In this document: positions 7,286 to 16,471 of the stretch, one piece after another
Numbering within the stretch: the first letter of the stretch is position 1
How the letters are laid out: every line of letters starts with the position of its first letter
Source: Polyangium spumosum
Lineage (GTDB): Bacteria > Myxococcota_A > Polyangia > Polyangiales > Polyangiaceae
Assembly: GCF_009649845.1 (NCBI RefSeq)
Contig: NZ_WJIE01000018.1
Span: 1-64,000 of the forward strand
Direction of reading: 5' to 3'
DNA: 64,000 nt
The notes under the pieces: generated by a model
What the model saw: only the letters and a program-made list of their open reading frames with translations
The model's database searches: none
Told to the model about the DNA's origin: nothing
Program-made: the position numbers and the translations under genes

Positions 7286-8913
7286 CCCCTGCCCCGCCCC
7301 CGACGTCACCTGCGCCCTCGCTCCGCCCCTACCAGCGTGAAGCCGTGAGCGCTGTCCTCACCGCCCGGCGCGCGGGCCTGCGCCGCATGGTCGTTTGCCT
7401 CCCGACCGGCGCCGGCAAGACCGTCATCTTCGCCGAGCTCTCCCGCCTCGCGCGCCGCGGCGTCCTCGTGCTCGCGCATCGGGAGGAGCTCGTCGAGCAG
7501 GCCCGCGACAAGATCCACCGCGCCCTCGCAGGGGATGCCATCGTCGCCGTGGAGCAAGCCGCGCGCCGCGCGCCGCGTGAAGCCAAGGTCATCGTCGCCT
7601 CGATTCGCTCGCTCCACGAGGCGCGCCTCTCGGACCTGCTCGCCGGCCGCGACCTCGGGCTCGTCATCTACGACGAATGCCACCACGCCGCCGCCGACGA
7701 CAACCTCCGCGTCCTCCGCAGCCTCGGCGCCTTCGATTCCGGCTGGAATGGCACCTTGCTCGGCTTCACGGCCACCACCTCCCGCGGCGACGGAAAGGGC
7801 CTCGACGTGGTCTTCGAGCGGATCGTTTATACGAAGACCTTGCCGGAGCTCATCGAGCAAGGGTATCTCGCTCCGCTCTCCGGTTATCGCATCGCCACCA
7901 CCGCCGACCTCTCGCGCCTCTCGGGCGAGGGCCTCGACTTCGCCGAGGACGAGCTCGCGCTCGCCGTGGACATCGAGGAGCGCAACGCGCTCGTGGCGCG
8001 CGCGATTCAGGAGCTCGCGCGCGACAGGCGCACCATCGCCTTCTGCGTGACCGTGAGCCACGCGCGGAACCTGTGCTACGCGCTCAACGCCCTCGGCGTC
8101 CCCGCCGGCATCGTCCACGGCGCCATGAAGCCCGAGGACCGCGCGAGGGCCCTCGAGGATTTCCGCAAAGGCCGCACGATCGTGCTCACCAACGTCGGCG
8201 TCTTGACCGAGGGCTTCGACGATCCGGGCGTGAGCTGCGTCGCGATGGCCCGCCCCACGCGGAACGAGGGGCTCTACGCGCAATGCGTGGGGCGCGGGAC
8301 GCGTCTATTTCCTGGAAAAACCGATTGTCTGATCCTCGATTTCGTGGATCTCTCCGCCCTGGATCTGTGCACGCTCCCGTCTCTCTTCGGCATGCCGCGG
8401 GACCTCGACCTCGAGGGCCGCGACGCCTCCGCGGCGAGGCGCGCCTGGGAGCGGATCGCCTTCGATCATCCGGGGTTCGCGCTCGAGGCGGGCGCGATCA
8501 CGCTGGGCGAGATCCAGGACCGCGCCGCGCGCTTCGATCCGCTGGGGCTCGGGCTGCCGGGCGAGGTCCGCGCGATCTCGGGCAATGCCTGGTCGTCCCT
8601 CGGCAAGTACGGGCTCGTCCTGCATTTCGAGCGCAGGCCGGGAGAGCTCGCGGAGGCGCTCGTCGTGAGCCGCGGCGCGCGCGGCAAGCGCTGGGAGGTG
8701 CTCGTCGACGGCGAGAGCATGGCCCGCTTCAGCCGGATCGAGGAGGCGGTGGAGGCGGTCGATTACGAGGTGCAGCGGATGGGCCGCGCGGCAGAGGCCT
8801 CGGCGCTCGCGGGCGCGGCCTGGCGGAGCGCGCCCGCGCCCGCGGGATCGGCGGCGAAGACACGGGCGGACGCGCTGCGGCTCGAGGTGTTCTTGCGGGT
8901 CGTACGAGGCTAG
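7282..8913 (+). CDS. Superfamily 2 DEAD/DEAH-box helicase
   Basis: A 543-residue helicase/translocase. Motif I is LPTGAGKT (about residues 39-46), motif II is DECHHA, motif III is GFTATTSRGDG, and the second RecA-like domain carries TEGFDDPGVS and QCVGRGTR (motifs V and VI). The order and the short linkers match the RadD/SSL2-like group of bacterial SF2 enzymes. The last 180 residues are not recognisable and may bind nucleic acid. The gene overlaps sufS by 4 bp, so the two are co-translated although no shared function is known. Confidence 0.9.
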   Translation: MTPAPPPTSPAPSLRPYQREAVSAVLTARRAGLRRMVVCLPTGAGKTVIFAELSRLARRGVLVLAHREELVEQARDKIHRALAGDAIVAVEQAARRAPREAKVIVASIRSLHEARLSDLLAGRDLGLVIYDECHHAAADDNLRVLRSLGAFDSGWNGTLLGFTATTSRGDGKGLDVVFERIVYTKTLPELIEQGYLAPLSGYRIATTADLSRLSGEGLDFAEDELALAVDIEERNALVARAIQELARDRRTIAFCVTVSHARNLCYALNALGVPAGIVHGAMKPEDRARALEDFRKGRTIVLTNVGVLTEGFDDPGVSCVAMARPTRNEGLYAQCVGRGTRLFPGKTDCLILDFVDLSALDLCTLPSLFGMPRDLDLEGRDASAARRAWERIAFDHPGFALEAGAITLGEIQDRAARFDPLGLGLPGEVRAISGNAWSSLGKYGLVLHFERRPGELAEALVVSRGARGKRWEVLVDGESMARFSRIEEAVEAVDYEVQRMGRAAEASALAGAAWRSAPAPAGSAAKTRADALRLEVFLRVVRG

Positions 8914-9080
8914 CGGGCGAGCTTCCGGGGAGGGTGCGGTCGATACGACGACCAGGACGTACGGCATCGTTTGAATTGTGAAATGCAGCCAAGTGAGCCG
9001 CCCTCGCTGGCTGCGGCACCTTCGCGCGGCGTGCTCGATTCTCTTCAACTTGCCGGGCAGGTCATGGCATCATCCGCGAT

Positions 9081-9425
9081 ATGACAGTCCCCTCACCGTG
9101 CATGCGCCAAGAGCTCCTCGCGACCATTGCCACCTTGAGACTCCGCATCATCACGCGCGACTCCACGGGCACCGTCGAGCTCGGCGCGCTGGTGACGAAG
9201 GGCCTCCGGCCTGCCGAGCAGAAGTTCATGATCTCGAACGCGGAGTGGACGCTGGGCATCGTCCCGCCGGGCACGACGTCGTACCTCATCGCGCACGAAA
9301 CGTTCGAGGTGCTCCGTCGGGCGACGGCGGCGGACGACGGCTCGTTCACCTCCGGTGGCAAGCGCTACTGGCTCAGGCCGAACGATACGGCGGCCCCTCC
9401 CGTCGCGGAGGTCGTCCCGGCCTGA
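9081..9425 (+). CDS. Hypothetical protein
   Basis: A 114-residue protein of unknown function, predicted cytoplasmic, with no signal peptide or membrane segment. It has a mixed alpha/beta look and a Pro/Ala-rich tail. There is no clear ribosome binding site before the ATG at 9081; the ATG at 9102 is an alternative. It lies convergent to the following cytochrome gene. An antisense frame of similar length covers the same stretch, so this call is moderate. Confidence 0.5.
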   Translation: MTVPSPCMRQELLATIATLRLRIITRDSTGTVELGALVTKGLRPAEQKFMISNAEWTLGIVPPGTTSYLIAHETFEVLRRATAADDGSFTSGGKRYWLRPNDTAAPPVAEVVPA

Positions 9426-9458
9426 ACGCCTCCGGATTCGCCAAGGGAGACGACCGCA

Positions 9459-12254
9459 TCAATCGCACCGAAAATCGCTCTCGACGCACGTCCCGAGGCC
9501 CACGGCGACCCGCGGCGTGTCCTCCGAGAGCGTGCGCGACGTGTCGATGCGGAGCCTCGCGTTGCGCGGGGCGCCGATCCGCCCGCCCGTCTGGACGTCG
9601 ACCTTCGTTACTTGCCTCCAGCGCTCGAGGTTCGGCACGTTGAAGACACGCGAGGCGCTGTCCGCGGTCCCCTCGTCGAGCCTGAGCGTCTTCCACGAGA
9701 AATACTCGTCCCCCCAGAAGGTCGACGAGGGCGAGACGACGTGGAGCGCCTCGCGCTCGCCCTCCTTGCAATCGCCGCACGAGGTCCGGAACACGAAGGC
9801 CAGGCCATTCGCCACGGGCACCGCGTCCGCCACGATGCTCGACGTGAACCAGGTCTCGCGCTTCACCACGTGAATGAAGCCGCGGCGCTGCTCGACGTGG
9901 AGCCGGCCGTCGGGCAGCGGATCGATGGTCTGCACGAGGATGTCTCTCCAGTGACGCCTCCCATCCTCGTCGGGGGCGCTCACGCAGCGCTCGAGCAGCC
10001 GGGTCATACCCGTGGATCGCCAGTCGAGCATGAGCTGCGCGGCCGCGTGATACGGGACCGCCGCGCAACCCGATTTCCATACCAGGAGGTCCAGGCGGAC
10101 GCCCCCTTGCGGCGCCGCCACTTTCTCGTCGTATTGCAGGCCGCTCTCCACGACGACCGTGGGCAACGCGCCGAGGTCGAAATCGACGTTCTCCCACACG
10201 CCGCGAGGCGGACGCTGGCGAAGGACGAGCCGCTCCATCGGGCTCGTCGCGACGGGCGGCAGCGACGCGGCGCCCGCCGGGCGAACGAATTCACGCATCG
10301 GTCGCGCTTCCACGGCCGCGGGCCCGAGCGACTCCATGTATGCGACCATCGCCGCGCGCGCGTCCGCCGAGAGATGCCTGGCGTGCCCCATCTTGTCGTC
10401 GGCCTTCGCGAGCAGATCGGAGAGCGAGGCGTGACGACCGTCGTGGAAATAGGGGGCGCTGCCCGCGATCGACAGGAGCGACGGGGTATCGAACGAGAGG
10501 CGCGCCTCGAGCGCCCCGCCCGTGCCGACGTCGTGCCGCCCGCGATCGGTGCCGCCGCCCGCGTGGCAATCGCCGCACCCCTGCGCGGCGTCGTGAAACA
10601 ACTCGCGCCCTCGGGCGACGAGCTCCTCGGACGCCGGGTCGGGCGTAATCACGGGCGCCTTCATGCGCGTGATGTACGTCGCGAGCGCCGTGAGGTCGGC
10701 GTGGTCCCTGACCGCGAAGCCCTGCCCACCCAACCGCGAGACCGTGTGCGCGAGGTGATTCGACAAGGTCCCGTGCTCCCCGAACCAGCCGAACGGCGTC
10801 GCGCTCGCGAGGCGGCCGGCGAGCGAGATGGTCTGGCGAGGCCCGTCCGGGGTCGACCACGTGAGGCCGTCTTCACGGCCCTCGGGGTGGCAGCTCGCGC
10901 AAGCCCGGCCATCCGACGAGATGCGCGGATCGAAGCCGTCGTGGAAGATGCGGCGGCCCCGATCGAACACCGCGTCGACCTCGCCCCTCGGGCGGGACAA
11001 ACGCACGACGAGCGGCTCGGGCGCCGCGCCGTCGAGGTCGACGATGCTGACGGCGCGGTCGAACTGCGAGACGACGATCGCGTGACGGTCGGAGAGCGCG
11101 AGCCCCAAGGGGCCGCCGGGCAAGCGGACGCGGCGTCGGACGAGCTCCGCGGCGTTCTGCGCGCGCCCGTCGAGCTCGAGCAACGTGTCGGAGCCGAGGC
11201 ACGTGACGAACAATCGATCCCCCTTCGCCGCGGCGGCGCGCGGGAGCAAGCACTCGAGGCTGTGCGCGGACCGGCCGGGAAGGGGCAGATCGAGCGGCTT
11301 GCGGGCGACGAGATCCACGACGCCGACGAAGGGCTTGATGGGGCTCTCCGTGCCGCCGTAGACCGTGGTGATCTTCGGCTCGCCGGGGTCGACCGTCACC
11401 ATGGGGACGAAGAGGCGGCCCTCGTTCGTGGCGAGCGAAAAGGCCTGACCGCCGCGGACGAGGTCGCCACGTGCCGCGCCGATCGATTTCGCCATCTTGC
11501 CCGACAGGACATCGAGCTCGTCGACCTTGCCCGTGGCGAGCTCCACGACGCTGAGCTCGGCGGAGACGACGTGGCTCACGAAGGCGTGCTCGCCCGAGAT
11601 CACGACCGCGCGTGGATCACGCGAGAGGTTCGCCGTCCGCTCGAATGCGAGGTTTTTCGCGGAGAGCACGCCCAGGGTATGCCCGTACCCGCTGACGACG
11701 ACGATCCGCTCGCCCGCGCCCGCGACGAAGGCCGAGAGGCCCACGGGCTCGCTCGGGACGACCGTCCGGCAACGCGCCTCGAGCGAGCCTGCGCCATTCG
11801 CGGCCGCCTCGAGCACGAGGACCTCGTTGCGATCGCGGAGCGCCACCACCAGACGCCCGTCGGACAAACCCACGAGGGCGGACGGGGAGCCGGGGAGCTG
11901 CATGACGGCCACTTCGTCACGCGCGTCGAGGTCGATCGTGTGAATGGCCGCGTCGTCCTCGTTCGCCACGAAGGCGAGCGTCCGCTGCGCGCTCCTCGCC
12001 AGCACGACGCGGTCGCCTCGACCCGGATGCAGCGGACGCAGGGACGCCGGATGGTGAGGAGCGCAGGGGCCGAGATTCGCCGCGGGTCCCGTGGTGACGG
12101 GCGCCGGAGCGGGCACGGTTTGCCCGGCCGAACGAGGCGGCGACGACGGGAGCGAGGGGGAGGTCGTCGGAGGCCCGCCGCCGCATCCGGCGAGGATCAA
12201 CAGGGACGAGGCGGCAATCCGAAGGAAACGGCGACCGGCGATGCGTGCTCCCAT
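9459..12254 (-). CDS. Propeller/di-haem cytochrome c peroxidase-like lipoprotein
   Basis: A 931-residue predicted lipoprotein (lipobox ILAGC near residue 24, then GGG). Residues about 60-420 form YVTN-like repeats of a beta-propeller. They are followed by a MauG/cytochrome c peroxidase-like module with two CXXCH haem sites, ACASCHPEG (about 450) and GCGDCHAGG (about 560). The last 280 residues are a beta-rich region with several Cys (including CGDCKEG) that I do not recognise. Proteins combining a propeller with a di-haem domain are common in myxobacteria and are thought to oxidise protein or small-molecule substrates outside the inner membrane. The substrate is unknown. The gene is alone on its strand. 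Confidence 0.85.
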   Translation of the reverse strand: MGARIAGRRFLRIAASSLLILAGCGGGPPTTSPSLPSSPPRSAGQTVPAPAPVTTGPAANLGPCAPHHPASLRPLHPGRGDRVVLARSAQRTLAFVANEDDAAIHTIDLDARDEVAVMQLPGSPSALVGLSDGRLVVALRDRNEVLVLEAAANGAGSLEARCRTVVPSEPVGLSAFVAGAGERIVVVSGYGHTLGVLSAKNLAFERTANLSRDPRAVVISGEHAFVSHVVSAELSVVELATGKVDELDVLSGKMAKSIGAARGDLVRGGQAFSLATNEGRLFVPMVTVDPGEPKITTVYGGTESPIKPFVGVVDLVARKPLDLPLPGRSAHSLECLLPRAAAAKGDRLFVTCLGSDTLLELDGRAQNAAELVRRRVRLPGGPLGLALSDRHAIVVSQFDRAVSIVDLDGAAPEPLVVRLSRPRGEVDAVFDRGRRIFHDGFDPRISSDGRACASCHPEGREDGLTWSTPDGPRQTISLAGRLASATPFGWFGEHGTLSNHLAHTVSRLGGQGFAVRDHADLTALATYITRMKAPVITPDPASEELVARGRELFHDAAQGCGDCHAGGGTDRGRHDVGTGGALEARLSFDTPSLLSIAGSAPYFHDGRHASLSDLLAKADDKMGHARHLSADARAAMVAYMESLGPAAVEARPMREFVRPAGAASLPPVATSPMERLVLRQRPPRGVWENVDFDLGALPTVVVESGLQYDEKVAAPQGGVRLDLLVWKSGCAAVPYHAAAQLMLDWRSTGMTRLLERCVSAPDEDGRRHWRDILVQTIDPLPDGRLHVEQRRGFIHVVKRETWFTSSIVADAVPVANGLAFVFRTSCGDCKEGEREALHVVSPSSTFWGDEYFSWKTLRLDEGTADSASRVFNVPNLERWRQVTKVDVQTGGRIGAPRNARLRIDTSRTLSEDTPRVAVGLGTCVESDFRCD

Positions 12255-12427
12255 GGCGGGTCGGAGCGCCTGGCACGAAGCAGACCAAGCGGCAATTCAA
12301 GGTGTTCCCGGGTGACGACGCGACGGGGAGGTTCGGCGCGGGACACGGCCGCGTGGCGCCGGGCCCACACGTCCACCCGTGTCCGTTTCTCCCTTGCCGC
12401 CGAGACCCAGCCTGCTACCTTGCCCGC

Positions 12428-12467
12428 TGACCAGATGACCGATTTATCAAAACTGGTCAACAGGTCA
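12428..12467. promoter_or_regulatory. Operator palindrome upstream of the TetR gene
   Basis: Two 13-bp arms, TGACCAGATGACC (12428-12440) and GGTCAACAGGTCA (12455-12467), form an inverted repeat matching at 11 of 13 positions around a 14-bp AT-rich spacer. It ends 16 bp before the likely TetR start, the usual place for an autoregulatory TetR operator that would also control the downstream P450. Confidence 0.7.
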
Positions 12468-12483
12468 GCGAGGAATGTACCCC

Positions 12484-13176
12484 GTGTCCCAGCACGCGCA
12501 ACAGGCCAGCAGCCGCGCCGACCGGATCCTCGACGCCGCGGCCACGTTGCTGCTGCGTATGGGTTACCGGAAGGTGACCATCGAGGACATCGCCAAGCAG
12601 GCGGACATCGGCAAGGGGACGGTGTACCTGCACTGGCGCTCCAAGGAGCAGCTCTTCCAGGCGCTGCTCCGGCGTGAATCCATCGCCCTCGTCGAGGAGA
12701 TGCGGGCCGGGTTGCGGAAGGACCCGGCCGAGAGCAGGCCCCACCGCATCGCGCGGAGCAAGTTCCTGACGACCCACCAGAGGCCGCTCACGATGGCGCT
12801 GGTGCTCGGAAACGCCGAATTGCTCGGCAAGCTGACGCAGAGCCCCGTCTCCAGCCAGGAGCTGCTCTCGACGAACCGCTCCTTCGAGGTGATGATCCGC
12901 CACGGCCTGCTCCGCGCGGACGTGCCGAACATCGTTTATGCGATGCGGGCCGCGTCTGTCGGGTTTTACCTGCTCGGCGCCCTCGACCCCGCGAGCGCCG
13001 GCCCCGACCTTGAGGCCAGGGCCGACGCCCTCGCCCACACCATCCGGCACGCCTTCGAGCCTGCCGGCGAGCCACGAAAGGAGGCAACCGCGGCGGCCGC
13101 CGCCGAGCTCTGCGCAATATTCGACGATCTCATCGCCTGCTACCGCAAATGGATCTACGCCGCCGAGCCCGGCTGA
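12484..13176 (+). CDS. TetR-family transcriptional regulator
   Basis: A repressor of about 230 residues. The N-terminal helix-turn-helix reads ADRILDAAATLLLRMGYRKVT followed by IAKQADIGKGTVYLHWRSKEQL (each only partly conserved), the standard TetR_N pattern; the rest is the all-helical ligand-binding domain. I prefer the GTG at 12484, since AGGA lies 9 bp upstream; the ATG at 12475 has AGGA directly against it. A strong inverted repeat lies just upstream. The P450 gene follows after 37 bp, so the regulator probably controls itself and the P450 in response to a ligand, perhaps the P450 substrate. Confidence 0.9.
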   Translation: MSQHAQQASSRADRILDAAATLLLRMGYRKVTIEDIAKQADIGKGTVYLHWRSKEQLFQALLRRESIALVEEMRAGLRKDPAESRPHRIARSKFLTTHQRPLTMALVLGNAELLGKLTQSPVSSQELLSTNRSFEVMIRHGLLRADVPNIVYAMRAASVGFYLLGALDPASAGPDLEARADALAHTIRHAFEPAGEPRKEATAAAAAELCAIFDDLIACYRKWIYAAEPG

Positions 13177-13213
13177 TCCCCGGACCCGGAAGCGCGCTGA
13201 AAAGGGGAACGCG

Positions 13214-14401
13214 ATGACCACGCTGGCAGATACCTGGGGCATTCACAAAGCGCAGTTCTGGATACGCGGGCAAGTGCCGGACGAACCCGTCCGGTTCGCT
13301 CCCGAGCTCGGGATGTGGAACGTCTACGGCTACCCGGAGACGCTGCGGATCCTCGGCGATCCCGGCCTGTTCTCCTCCAACACCCTCCGCCTCGTCCCGG
13401 ACATCCGGCGATCCACCGAGGGCAACCTGGTGCAGATGGACCCGCCGGAGCACAAGAAGCTCCGGAACCTCGTCAGCCACGCCTTCACGCCGAAGGTCGT
13501 CGCGGACCTCGAGCCGCGGATCGCGCGTCTGACCCACGAGCTGCTCGACGCGGTGGACGGGCGGGACCGGATGGAGCTCGTGGCCGATCTCGCGTATCCG
13601 CTCCCGGTCATCGTCATCGCCGAGCTCCTGGGGGTGCCCAGCGGCGACCGCGACACGTTCAAGCAATGGGTCGACAAGATGCTGGAGAACTCCACGCAGT
13701 TCTCCCTCGTCAATCGCTCCGAGGAGCAGGAACGCAGGCTGCAGGTGGCGCTCGAGCAGAGCAAGCTCCTGACCGACTACCTCGGTGAACACGCCGCCGA
13801 GCGCAGGCGAAAGCCACGCGAGGACTTGCTCACCAAGCTCGTCGAGGCCGAAGTGGACGGCGACCGCCTCACCGAGACCGAGGTCGCCAATTTCGCGAAC
13901 GTCCTGCTCATCGCGGGGCACATCACCACGACCATGCTGCTCGGCAACACGGTGCTCTGCCTGGACACGAACCCGGAGCAGAAGGCGCGTGTGCGCGCGG
14001 ACCGGTCTCTGGTCCCCGCCGCGATCGAGGAATCGCTGCGCTTCTTCAGCCCGTTCGCGGCCCTCGGCCGGGCCACGACGAGCGCGGTCGAGCTCGGCGG
14101 CAAGACGATCCCGGCCGATCAATTGCTCATGGTGTGGATCGCGGCGGCGAACCGGGATCCGAGGCAGTTCACGAATCCAGACGTGTTCGACGTGTCCCGT
14201 GACCCGAACCCGCACGTCGCCTTCGGACGAGGCATCCATTTCTGCATCGGCGCTCCCCTGGCCCGGCTGGAAGGCCGGGTCGCGTTGAACATCCTGATGG
14301 ATCGTTTCCCGGGTTTGCGTATGGATCCCGAGGCGCCGCCGGACTTCATCCCCAGCCCGAACATGACCGGGGTGCGCAAGCTGCCGCTGCTGCTCCGCTG
14401 A
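13214..14401 (+). CDS. Cytochrome P450 monooxygenase
   Basis: A 395-residue class I bacterial P450. The I-helix oxygen-binding motif is AGHITTT, the K-helix ExxR is in EESLRF, and the haem-ligand loop is FGRGIHFCIGAPLAR with the axial Cys at about residue 344. MDPPEHKKLRNLVSHAFTP is the usual C-helix region. There is no N-terminal membrane anchor, so it is soluble and needs a ferredoxin and reductase from elsewhere; none is adjacent. The start has AAAAGGGG about 8 bp upstream. It is likely co-transcribed with and controlled by the preceding TetR regulator. The substrate cannot be read from sequence. Confidence 0.93.
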   Translation: MTTLADTWGIHKAQFWIRGQVPDEPVRFAPELGMWNVYGYPETLRILGDPGLFSSNTLRLVPDIRRSTEGNLVQMDPPEHKKLRNLVSHAFTPKVVADLEPRIARLTHELLDAVDGRDRMELVADLAYPLPVIVIAELLGVPSGDRDTFKQWVDKMLENSTQFSLVNRSEEQERRLQVALEQSKLLTDYLGEHAAERRRKPREDLLTKLVEAEVDGDRLTETEVANFANVLLIAGHITTTMLLGNTVLCLDTNPEQKARVRADRSLVPAAIEESLRFFSPFAALGRATTSAVELGGKTIPADQLLMVWIAAANRDPRQFTNPDVFDVSRDPNPHVAFGRGIHFCIGAPLARLEGRVALNILMDRFPGLRMDPEAPPDFIPSPNMTGVRKLPLLLR

Positions 14402-14404
14402 AGG

Positions 14405-14436
14405 GGAAGCCGCGCCGAGCTCCGTCGCCGGCTTCC
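14405..14436 (+). terminator. Hairpin just after the P450 gene
   Basis: GGAAGCCG (14405-14412) pairs with CGGCTTCC (14429-14436), giving an 8-bp GC-rich stem with a 16-nt loop that begins 4 nt after the stop codon. There is no T-run, so it may be a weak or Rho-assisted terminator. Confidence 0.4.
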
Positions 14437-14544
14437 TCGACGCTCGTGGACGTCACCACGGCGTCGCCGCTCATCCGCCGGGAGAGACCATCCATCCGGG
14501 GCGGGTTGATCCCCGCAAGCGAGGCCCGCTACGCTCCGCCTCGT

Positions 14545-15642
14545 ATGGGGAGGCCCTCCGAAAGCAGCCAGAGCAGCCGTCTCGAGGTCACCCTGCCGGG
14601 GAGCGGAGACCTCATCCCTCGCGAGATGCTGTGGCTCTACCCGATCGTGCCGTTCGCGGCCGCGCCGCTGCTCGCCGGGGACCTCTTCGTGGTGCGTCTC
14701 GAAGAGGCGCTCGTGCGGATCGCCGGGATCTATTTCCCTTTCATCACGATCTCGTTCTCCTTCCACGCGCTCTACGTCTGGGTGATGCCCGGGCTGGTGG
14801 CGCGCCTCCGCACGCCGTTCTCGCGCGGCGCGCTCCACGTCGCGGTCACGACCGCGGTCCCGGTCGTCCTGGCCCCGCTCATCCTCGCCGTGAAGGGGAG
14901 GTTCTTCCCGGGACAACACAAGCTCGCCAAGTTCGCCCTCGAGTGCGTCATCATCTCGTGGATCTACATCTTTCCGGCGCTCATCGTGCAGCGCCTGCGG
15001 AACCGAGCCCAGAACGTCGAACGAATGGCCCAGCTCGAGCGGCAGGCCGCGCTCGAGGCCCAGCTCAAGGCGCTCCAGGGCCGCACGAACCCGCATTTTT
15101 TCTTCAACAGCATCAACACGGTGGCGAGCCTCATCCCCGAGGACCCCGCGCTCGCCGAGCGCACCCTCGAGCGTATGGCCGATCTCTTCCGTTACGCGCT
15201 CGACAGCTCGAAGATCCGGCTCGTCACGCTCCGGCGCGAGGTGGAGATGGTGCGCGATTATCTGGCCATCCAGTCCGCGCGGTATGGATCGCGCCTCCGC
15301 GCCGAGGTCGAGCTCGACGAGCGGGCCGCCGAGGTCCTCGTCCCGCCGCTCCTCCTGCAGCCTCTCGTGGAGAACGCGATCCTGCACGGCATGGCCCACC
15401 GGCAGAGCGGCAGCGTGCTCGTGCGCGTGCGGCACGAGGGGCACCACGTCTCGCTCGAGGTGCTCGACGACGGGCCAGGGCCCTTCGCCTCGGAGCACCG
15501 CGGCAGCCAGACGAGCATGGAGGACCTCCGCGAACGCTTGCACCTGCTTTATGGGGAGCACGGAGCGATCACCCTTTCGGCGGCGCCCCTCGGAGGCTGC
15601 CTCGCGCGGGTGGCCATTCCGGTGAAGGACGGTCTGGCATGA
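14545..15642 (+). CDS. LytS/YehU-type sensor histidine kinase
   Basis: A 365-residue membrane kinase. About four hydrophobic segments lie in residues 30-150 (LYPIVPFAAAPLL, ITISFSFHALYVWVM, VAVTTAVPVVLAPLIL, CVIISWIYIFPALIV). A short coiled coil leads to the His_kinase domain with the phospho-acceptor motif NPHFFFNSIN (His about 184). The ATPase has LLLQPLVENAILHG and DDGPG. This is the HPK8/LytS layout that pairs with LytTR regulators. I placed the start at 14545; the GTG at 14446 would add an unlikely Arg-rich stretch. The stop overlaps the regulator gene by 4 bp. The signal is unknown. Confidence 0.88.
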   Translation: MGRPSESSQSSRLEVTLPGSGDLIPREMLWLYPIVPFAAAPLLAGDLFVVRLEEALVRIAGIYFPFITISFSFHALYVWVMPGLVARLRTPFSRGALHVAVTTAVPVVLAPLILAVKGRFFPGQHKLAKFALECVIISWIYIFPALIVQRLRNRAQNVERMAQLERQAALEAQLKALQGRTNPHFFFNSINTVASLIPEDPALAERTLERMADLFRYALDSSKIRLVTLRREVEMVRDYLAIQSARYGSRLRAEVELDERAAEVLVPPLLLQPLVENAILHGMAHRQSGSVLVRVRHEGHHVSLEVLDDGPGPFASEHRGSQTSMEDLRERLHLLYGEHGAITLSAAPLGGCLARVAIPVKDGLA

Positions 15643-16376
15643 AGATCCTGGTCGTCGACGACGAAGAGCCCGCGCGCCGGCGCTTGATCCGCCTGCTTCG
15701 AGACGTCCCGGGCGCCGAGGTCGTGGGGGAGGCCGGGGACGGGGATGAAGCGCTCCGGCGAATCGAGACGCTGGGGCCCGAGCTCGTGCTGCTCGACATC
15801 CGGATGCCCGGCCTGGATGGGCTCTCGCTCGCGCAGCGGTACACGGACCTGCCGCCCCTCGTATTCATCACCGCGTACGATGAATACGCCGTGCAGGCCT
15901 TCGAGGTGAACGCGGTCGACTATCTGCTCAAGCCCGTGCGCCCGGAGCGGCTGCTCTCCGCCATCGAACGCGCGCGCCAGCGGCTCCTCGCGACCAGGGA
16001 GGCAGCGGCCCGCGCCCTTGCGGCGGTGGCGAGCCGCGGGACGCCGTCGGCGCGTATCGTCACCGTCACGCGCGGGGTCATCCGCTTCTTCGATGCCCGC
16101 GACGTCACGCGATTCTGGAGCAGCGACAAGTACACGCTCTTCCGCGCGGACCGGGACGAACATTGCACCGAGGAGCCGCTGTCCACGCTCGAGGAGCGGC
16201 TCTGCGCCCACGGCTTTTTGCGCGTGCACCGGGGGGAGCTCGTGCACATCGGCAGCGTGAAGGCCCTGCACCGCGTGGAGGGCAGTTACGAGGTCGAGCT
16301 CAAAGATGGCCAGGTCGCGCGCGTGAGCCGGCGCTCCTTGCCCGCGGTGAAGGCGGCGCTCGGCCTGGAGGAGTAG
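15639..16376 (+). CDS. LytTR-family response regulator
   Basis: A 245-residue regulator. The receiver domain (residues 1-120) has the acidic pair VVDDEEPA, the phospho-acceptor Asp in LVLLDIRMPGLDG (about 54) and Lys in YLLKPVRPERL. The LytTR DNA-binding domain fills about residues 140-240, with FLRVHRGELVH and VSRRSLP typical of the family. It is translated through an ATGA overlap with the LytS-type kinase, its obvious partner. The target genes are unknown; nearby candidates are the small exported proteins that follow. Confidence 0.93.
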   Translation: MKILVVDDEEPARRRLIRLLRDVPGAEVVGEAGDGDEALRRIETLGPELVLLDIRMPGLDGLSLAQRYTDLPPLVFITAYDEYAVQAFEVNAVDYLLKPVRPERLLSAIERARQRLLATREAAARALAAVASRGTPSARIVTVTRGVIRFFDARDVTRFWSSDKYTLFRADRDEHCTEEPLSTLEERLCAHGFLRVHRGELVHIGSVKALHRVEGSYEVELKDGQVARVSRRSLPAVKAALGLEE

Positions 16377-16471
16377 CCGCTCATCGGCCAGGACGTGCCG
16401 CCCATCCGCTCTCCCGCGCCGCGTATCGGATCGGACCGGCGACGAACGGCGTGGCCTGTAGCTTTCGGGGC

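Noticed and set aside
9062..9361. Minus-strand 99-codon frame opposite the small hypothetical gene
   Set aside because: It lacks a ribosome site and codon bias is no better than the plus frame; kept only as a reason for lower confidence.
9612..12677. 1021-codon plus-strand frame over the cytochrome gene and into tetR
   Set aside because: It runs antisense to a protein with two haem motifs and a lipobox and has no recognisable domain.
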